From the NCBI GenBank assembly GCA_028288775.1, contig JAQGHP010000182.1, forward strand, positions 1-12,853: DNA of 12,853 bases. The letters run 5' to 3'. This document shows positions 6,559-12,853 of the stretch, piece by piece (the stretch's first letter is position 1; every line of letters begins with the position of its first letter). Made by a program: the position numbers and the translations under genes. This stretch comes from Phycisphaerales bacterium. GTDB lineage: Bacteria > Planctomycetota > Phycisphaerae > Tepidisphaerales > Tepidisphaeraceae. The notes below the pieces were generated by a model. That model searched no databases, had not been told where the DNA came from, and saw only the letters and a program-made list of their open reading frames with translations.

Positions 6559-8046
6559 CTACGCCAGAACGCCGCGAATGACCTCGCCGCTCACGTCCGT
6601 AATCCGTCGGCGGATTCCGCTGTGGTAGAACGTCAGCCGCTTGTGATCGATCCCCAGCAAGTGCAGAACCGTCGCGTGGAAGTCGTGGTAGCTCACCAGA
6701 TCTTCCGCCGATTTCCATCCCACTTCGTCCGTCTGTCCGTAGGAAAATCCCGACTTCAATCCCGCGCCCGCCATCCAGTTACTAAACCCGTACTGGTTAT
6801 GATCCCGGCCGGCGCCGACCGTGTTGGCGGCGGATTGCGTAAAGGGCGTGCGGCCGAATTCCGTCGTGAACAAAACGAGCGTGTCGTCGAGCATGCCGCG
6901 TCGGCGGAGGTCGTGCAGCAGCGCCGCGACCGGCCGGTCGATCCGCCGGGCCTCTTGCGAATGGTTGGCCTTCATGTCTTCGTGCCCGTCCCAATTAATC
7001 CGCGGCGACCCCAGTGCCCCGCCCGAAAATAGCTGCACGAACCGCACCCCCCGCTCGAGTAACCGCCGGGCCAGCAGGCATCCGCGCCCGAAATCATTCG
7101 TCTCGGGCGTACCCAGCCCGTACATTTCCTGCATCTGTTGCGTTTCGCCATTTAAGTCCGTCACCTCCGGCACCGCCATCTGCATCCGCGCCGCCAGCTC
7201 ATAGCTGCGCACGCGGGCCGACAGCGCGTCTTCGTCCCCCCGCGCTTCCTGATGCCGCCGATTCATCGACGCGAGCAGCGCCCGCGAATCCTGCTCGACC
7301 TCCGCCGAGATCGGCCGCGCGGGAAAAAGGTTGTCCACGGCAATTCCGTTGGCGCGGAACGTCACGCCCTGGTGCTGCGCGGGGAGGAATCCGTTGGTCC
7401 AGTTGATTGACCCGCCGGGCGGCAACTGCCGGGAATCGGGGATGACCACGAACGCCGGCAGGTTCTCATTCACGCTCCCCAGCCCGTAGCTGAGCCACGA
7501 CCCCAACACTGGAAACCCACTGAGCCGAAACCCGGTATTCTGCTGGAACGTCGCAGGCGTATGGTTGGAAGTCTCCGCGACCATGGAGCGAATGAAGGTC
7601 AATTCGTCGGCAGCGGATGCGATGTGCGGGAAAAGCTCCGAAACCCAAAGCCCGCTGTGCCCGCGCTGTTTGAATTCCCAATCGCTCTGTCGAATGAGCC
7701 CCACCTGCCCGAAGAAAACGTCCGGCTTCTCCCCCGCCGCCAGCGACTTGCCGTGATACTTCGCCAGCGCCGGCTTGTAATCAAACGAATCAACCTGACT
7801 GAGCCCACCGACCAGCACAATATGTATCGCCCGCTTCGCCTTGGCCACCCAGTGCGGCGGCAGCGCGCCGGATCCCGGCGCGATCGCCGCCTCCGCGACC
7901 GCAATCGCGCCCGTCCCCGGCGCGAATGCGCCCCGCGCGCCCTCGCGCTGGAGCAACGCCGCCAACGCCACCGCGCCGATCCCCCGACCGGCCCAGCTCA
8001 GGAACCCGCGACGATCGACAACGACGGGTGCGTTTGCAAAATCCAT
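6559..8046 (-). CDS. DUF1501 (sulfatase-like) exported protein
   Basis: The protein has 495 residues. The start at 8046 is chosen because GGGAG (8054-8058) lies 7 bases upstream and the protein then begins with a Tat signal, DRRGFLSWAGRGIGAVALAALL (residues 11-32). The open frame runs on to 8241, but that extension is made of repeat sequence. Family motifs seen: IHIVLVGGLSQVDSFDYKP (74-92), RSMVAETSNHTPA (153-165), TNDFGRGCLLARRLLERGVRFVQL (316-339), FTTEFGRTP (393-401), GRDHN (413-417) and HDFHATVLHLLG (454-465). The fold is related to alkaline phosphatase/sulfatase. DUF1501 genes usually lie just downstream of a PSD1/DUF1549-DUF1553 gene, as here on the minus strand, except that about 545 bases of repeats intervene. 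The function of the pair is not established. Confidence 0.93.
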   Translation of the reverse strand: MDFANAPVVVDRRGFLSWAGRGIGAVALAALLQREGARGAFAPGTGAIAVAEAAIAPGSGALPPHWVAKAKRAIHIVLVGGLSQVDSFDYKPALAKYHGKSLAAGEKPDVFFGQVGLIRQSDWEFKQRGHSGLWVSELFPHIASAADELTFIRSMVAETSNHTPATFQQNTGFRLSGFPVLGSWLSYGLGSVNENLPAFVVIPDSRQLPPGGSINWTNGFLPAQHQGVTFRANGIAVDNLFPARPISAEVEQDSRALLASMNRRHQEARGDEDALSARVRSYELAARMQMAVPEVTDLNGETQQMQEMYGLGTPETNDFGRGCLLARRLLERGVRFVQLFSGGALGSPRINWDGHEDMKANHSQEARRIDRPVAALLHDLRRRGMLDDTLVLFTTEFGRTPFTQSAANTVGAGRDHNQYGFSNWMAGAGLKSGFSYGQTDEVGWKSAEDLVSYHDFHATVLHLLGIDHKRLTFYHSGIRRRITDVSGEVIRGVLA

Positions 8047-8108
8047 CCGATCACTCCCTTTTAGCGCTTTCGCGCCAGCATACCACGTCACGATCGCGCC
8101 GCCCTCCC

Positions 8109-8264
8109 CAGCCCCGGAGGGACGAAAGACCTCAGCCCACGGCGCGAGCCGCGGGAGAACGACACCGGGATGGCCCAGCCCCGGAGGGGCGTAAGAACTT
8201 AGCCCACGGCGCGAGCCGTGGGGAAAGACGCGACGGGACAATCAGCCCCGGAGGGGCGTAAGAA
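8109..8264 (+). repeat. Tandem repeat, exact 67-base period, two hairpins per unit
   Basis: Copies start at 8109, 8176 and 8243, exactly 67 bases apart. Each begins CAGCCCCGGAGGG, a small hairpin CCCC-GGA-GGGG in copies 2 and 3. Copies 1 and 2 continue with AGCCCACGGCGCGAGCCG, an 8-base-pair stem closed by a GCGA (GNRA-type) loop: 8203-8210 with 8215-8222 in copy 2, one mismatch in copy 1. Copy 3 keeps only the first 22 bases. The phrase is of a type I associate with dispersed repeats in planctomycete genomes. Confidence 0.8.
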
Positions 8265-8327
8265 GCGCTGGAATCCCAGGCGGTATCCGATTTTCGCAAG
8301 TCGCGTTCATTGAAGTAGCGTTCGGAG

Positions 8328-8362
8328 CCGGGCCGTGTCGGCCCGGTCGGACCGAAGGTCCG
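8328..8362. repeat. Double hairpin
   Basis: CCGGGCC (8328-8334) pairs with GGCCCGG (8340-8346) around loop GTGTC, and immediately after it CGGACC (8348-8353) pairs with GGTCCG (8357-8362) around GAA. Neither is followed by a T run on either strand. It sits inside the interval flanked by the 27-base inverted copies at 8242-8268 and 8412-8438. Confidence 0.55.
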
Positions 8363-8411
8363 TTGCGCACGATCTCGCCGGTTTCATGCGAGCACCGCAC
8401 CCGCCGGTCCC

Positions 8412-8438
8412 GCGCTTCTTACGCCCCTCCGGGGCTGA
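8412..8438 (-). repeat. Inverted copy of the 67-base repeat head
   Basis: This is a perfect 27-base reverse complement of 8242-8268, which includes the head of tandem copy 3 and 4 bases beyond the shared 22. The two enclose 143 bases containing the double hairpin. The extra shared bases (AGCGC after GTAAGA) suggest a recent duplication-inversion or a defined element end. Confidence 0.75.
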
Positions 8439-8457
8439 GTGCTTCCGTGGTTCTTTC

Positions 8458-8575
8458 TCACCCGTGACACGGGCATCCCGCCCGTGCGGACGGCGCTCAA
8501 ATTGGAAAGACTGTATTCGCGCCATTTCAACTTCGCAGGCCTCAGGCATGGGCGGGACGCCCATGTCACGGGTGA
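8458..8575 (-). repeat. Two-hairpin-arm repeat element, copy 2 (inverted)
   Basis: Arms 8458-8486 and 8547-8575 are reverse complements over 29 bases with three mismatches. Read on the minus strand, it begins with the ATGGGCG-type arm and ends with the ACGGGCG-type arm, the same order as copy 1 on the plus strand. The arms match copy 1 almost exactly over 8463-8570, apart from one base. The 60-base spacer is only loosely similar to that of copy 1. It lies 17 bases downstream of the stop of the minus-strand DUF1549/DUF1553 gene, so it would be transcribed with that gene. Confidence 0.75.
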
Positions 8576-8591
8576 CGTCCTTGAACCACTC

Positions 8592-11360
<2,769 letters not shown>

Positions 11361-11416
11361 GCCCAACTCCGCGGCAAACAGAAAGGTGCTACGGAATATA
11401 CCTGAGGGGCCGGCAA
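11361..11416 (-). promoter_or_regulatory. Short divergent intergenic region with a possible -10 element
   Basis: Only 56 bases separate the divergent starts at 11360 and 11417, so their promoters must overlap or extend into the coding regions. On the minus strand TATATT (11400 to 11395) would place a start near 11388, about 28 bases before the GTG, but the -35 at normal spacing (CGCACA) is poor. No good plus-strand promoter was found. GAGGGG at 11404-11409 is the ribosome site of the plus gene. Confidence 0.3.
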
Positions 11417-12835
11417 ATGTGCGAGGAATCGTCCGGCTCGGTAAGATCGCCGGCGATGCCAGAAGTCGTCGTCGCAGTCGATCCTCCGCCTACCGCCCCG
11501 GAAGTCGTGACGACGCGTTGCGACAAGTGCGGCGTCCGTTCGCCGCTCTCGTCGCTATTCACACTCGTCAAGGCTTCGTCGGGCTTGTCGTCAATCTGCC
11601 CGGCATGTAAACGTCGGGCCAGGAATCGGTTTCATCTCGTCCTCGCCCTGTTTGCCGTCGGCATGACGCTCGCGTTCTTTACCGCGACCGTCGCGACATC
11701 ATCGCCCGACGAACGCACCTATTCGTGGGACGGCATGTGGTTCCCGCTGTTTCTTCTTTTTCAATATGTCAGCATCGTCCCCCACGAGCTGGCGCATGCC
11801 CTGGGCGCCCGGCTGATGGGCATCGAAGTGTTTCAAATCTCGCTGGGCTATGGCCGGGTGATCGCGACGTGGCGCGTCCGTGGAGTGGTCATTGAAATTC
11901 GCGCCATCCCGGGCATCGGCGTGGTTCGTGGAGCGACGTTACGGATGAACGGCTGGCAATGGCGCATGATCGCTTTCATCGCCGCCGGGCCGCTCGCCAA
12001 CGCAGCCCTCTGCGTGGCCGCGCTGTGGGCTGCGGGCGAATTGCCCCATCATTGGGACGGCGGCCATGGATCGGAAGTCGATCTGCTTTGGCTGCCCCTG
12101 GCCCTAGCCAATGGCGTGCTCTTCGTAACGTCCTTAATCCCGCGCTCCGTGGAAACCCCGGCTGGCACCGCGCAGAGTGATGGTTCTCAACTTCGGAGTT
12201 TGCTCTTCAAGCCAATTGCCTCTCCGGAGCTTCGTCGCGTGGCATATTTTCAGTCGCGCGGCACGATCCTCTACGCCGCCGGGGATGCGGACGCCGCGAC
12301 TGAAATCGCGACGCAGGGGCTGCAAGAATTTCCGGGGGATGTTTCCCTGCAATGGCTCCTGGCGAACGCGCACCAGGACGCAGGCGAGTACGCGGCAGGC
12401 CGCGAAATCATGCTCCGCCTCCTCGAAGCACAACCCGCCGCCGGCGCGCCGCGCGCCGCGATGCTCAACGCGCTCGCCTGGGCCGACTTGATGCTCGACA
12501 CACCCGAACGCCTGGAAGAGGCGGACCGCGCGTCCGCCGAGGCCTATGCCCTGACCCCCTGGGAGGCATCCGTCCAGAGCACCCGCGGGCTGGCCCTTGT
12601 CGAACTTGGCAACGCCGCAGCGGGCATGCCGTTGCTCCGTCGGGCATTACGGGACGCAGAAAGGTGGGAACACCGGGCCGTCGTCACGTGCTCACTCGCC
12701 ATCGCCGAGAGCCGTTTGGGCCGCACAAAAGTAGCCCGGGGGTTATGGGCCAAAGCCCGGCGGCTGGACCGGAAATGTGAACTGCTGCCGCGTGTCGAGC
12801 GAGAACTCCGACCGGTCACACTCGCAACGTCGTAG
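11417..12835 (+). CDS. Zinc-ribbon / M50 (site-2-protease-like) metallopeptidase / TPR protein
   Basis: The protein has 472 residues; GAGGGG lies 7 bases before the ATG at 11417. Architecture in order: a CxxC pair (CDKC, 35-38) and a second CxxC (CPAC, 61-64), together a likely zinc ribbon; a transmembrane helix about 72-92; a second membrane segment carrying HELAH (123-127), the zinc-binding HExxH of M50 proteases; another with AAGPLANAAL (189-198); a further one at about 223-241; and SDG (254-256), which fits the M50 LDG-type third zinc ligand. From about 275 to 455 come paired helices resembling TPR repeats (for example ILYAAGDADAATEIATQGLQ). Site-2 proteases cut substrates inside the membrane, often to release regulators; the substrate here is unknown. 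No partner anti-sigma factor is adjacent. The catalytic residues look intact, so it is probably active. Confidence 0.87.
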   Translation: MCEESSGSVRSPAMPEVVVAVDPPPTAPEVVTTRCDKCGVRSPLSSLFTLVKASSGLSSICPACKRRARNRFHLVLALFAVGMTLAFFTATVATSSPDERTYSWDGMWFPLFLLFQYVSIVPHELAHALGARLMGIEVFQISLGYGRVIATWRVRGVVIEIRAIPGIGVVRGATLRMNGWQWRMIAFIAAGPLANAALCVAALWAAGELPHHWDGGHGSEVDLLWLPLALANGVLFVTSLIPRSVETPAGTAQSDGSQLRSLLFKPIASPELRRVAYFQSRGTILYAAGDADAATEIATQGLQEFPGDVSLQWLLANAHQDAGEYAAGREIMLRLLEAQPAAGAPRAAMLNALAWADLMLDTPERLEEADRASAEAYALTPWEASVQSTRGLALVELGNAAAGMPLLRRALRDAERWEHRAVVTCSLAIAESRLGRTKVARGLWAKARRLDRKCELLPRVERELRPVTLATS

Positions 12836-12853
12836 CGACTCGGCGGGAAGTGG
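12836..12853. other. Last 18 bases after the M50 gene
   Basis: No feature is seen. No terminator is visible before the window ends. Confidence 0.5.

Larger units (their letters stand above)
8047..8591. other. Repeat-filled spacer between the PSD1-type and DUF1501 genes
   Basis: These 545 bases contain no supportable gene. They hold at least three unrelated repeat types, listed separately: a 67-base-period tandem array (8109-8264) with an inverted copy (8412-8438), a double hairpin (8328-8362), and the second two-hairpin-arm element (8458-8575). Open frames such as 8307-8564 on the minus strand read as repeat-derived peptide (HGRDARVTG, MGVPPMP) and are rejected. The ribosome site of the DUF1501 gene is at 8054-8058. 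Confidence 0.7.

Noticed and set aside
8109..8264. CRISPR array
   Set aside because: Repeats and intervening parts are both similar between copies, with a uniform 67-base tandem period, internal hairpins and no cas genes nearby. It is a tandem repeat, not repeat-spacer architecture.
8307..8564. 85-codon minus-strand frame in the repeat region
   Set aside because: Its translation (HGRDARVTG, MGVPPMP) is the reading of palindromic repeat arms, with no independent evidence of a protein.

Overview
The window looks like a chromosomal segment of a GC-rich planctomycete or close relative. The main evidence is the paired PSD1/DUF1549-DUF1553 and DUF1501 proteins, a Tat-exported Gfo/Idh/MocA oxidoreductase, and intergenic gaps filled with short GC-rich palindromic repeats. 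No rRNA, tRNA, transposase, integrase or CRISPR array was found.

Layout. Positions 1-222 hold the 3' end of a gene, probably polynucleotide phosphorylase, with a Gly/Arg-rich tail and a strong intrinsic terminator at 261-296. A 500-base gene-poor stretch follows, then an exported helical protein of unknown function (822-1787, +). Three minus-strand genes come next: a PPK2-family polyphosphate kinase (1912-2718), a YgfZ/GcvT-like folate-binding protein (3003-4169) and a Tat-signal Gfo/Idh/MocA oxidoreductase (4281-5609). A well-formed promoter at 5783-5811 drives a plus-strand gene (5846-6553) that I read as an Abi-alpha/DUF4393-like protein. It runs tail to tail, with a 5-base gap, into a minus-strand DUF1501 protein (6559-8046). 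About 545 bases of dispersed repeats separate DUF1501 from its usual partner, a 922-residue DUF1549/LamG/DUF1553 protein (8592-11360, minus). The last gene (11417-12835, +) encodes a zinc-ribbon, M50 site-2-protease-like, TPR fusion.

How the genes work together. The PSD1-type protein and DUF1501 form the recognised planctomycete pair and both carry export signals; their biochemical role is not settled. The oxidoreductase is also a predicted Tat substrate, so two Tat substrates and one further exported protein lie in this block. PPK2, YgfZ, the Abi-alpha-like protein and the membrane protease look like independent units with no obvious shared pathway.

The most distinctive non-coding content is the repeats. 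At least four families occupy the gaps: a heptamer and inverted-repeat patch at 1794-1902; a nested double inverted repeat at 2761-2972; a 108-114 bp element with two hairpin arms, present twice in opposite orientations (2801-2914 and 8463-8570); and a unit repeated with an exact 67-base period at 8109-8264, with an inverted copy at 8412-8438. Some repeats create spurious open frames, including a false N-terminal extension of the DUF1501 gene.

I see no clearly new multi-gene system. The best leads are the stand-alone Abi-alpha-like gene, the zinc-ribbon/M50/TPR protein and the asymmetric two-hairpin repeat.
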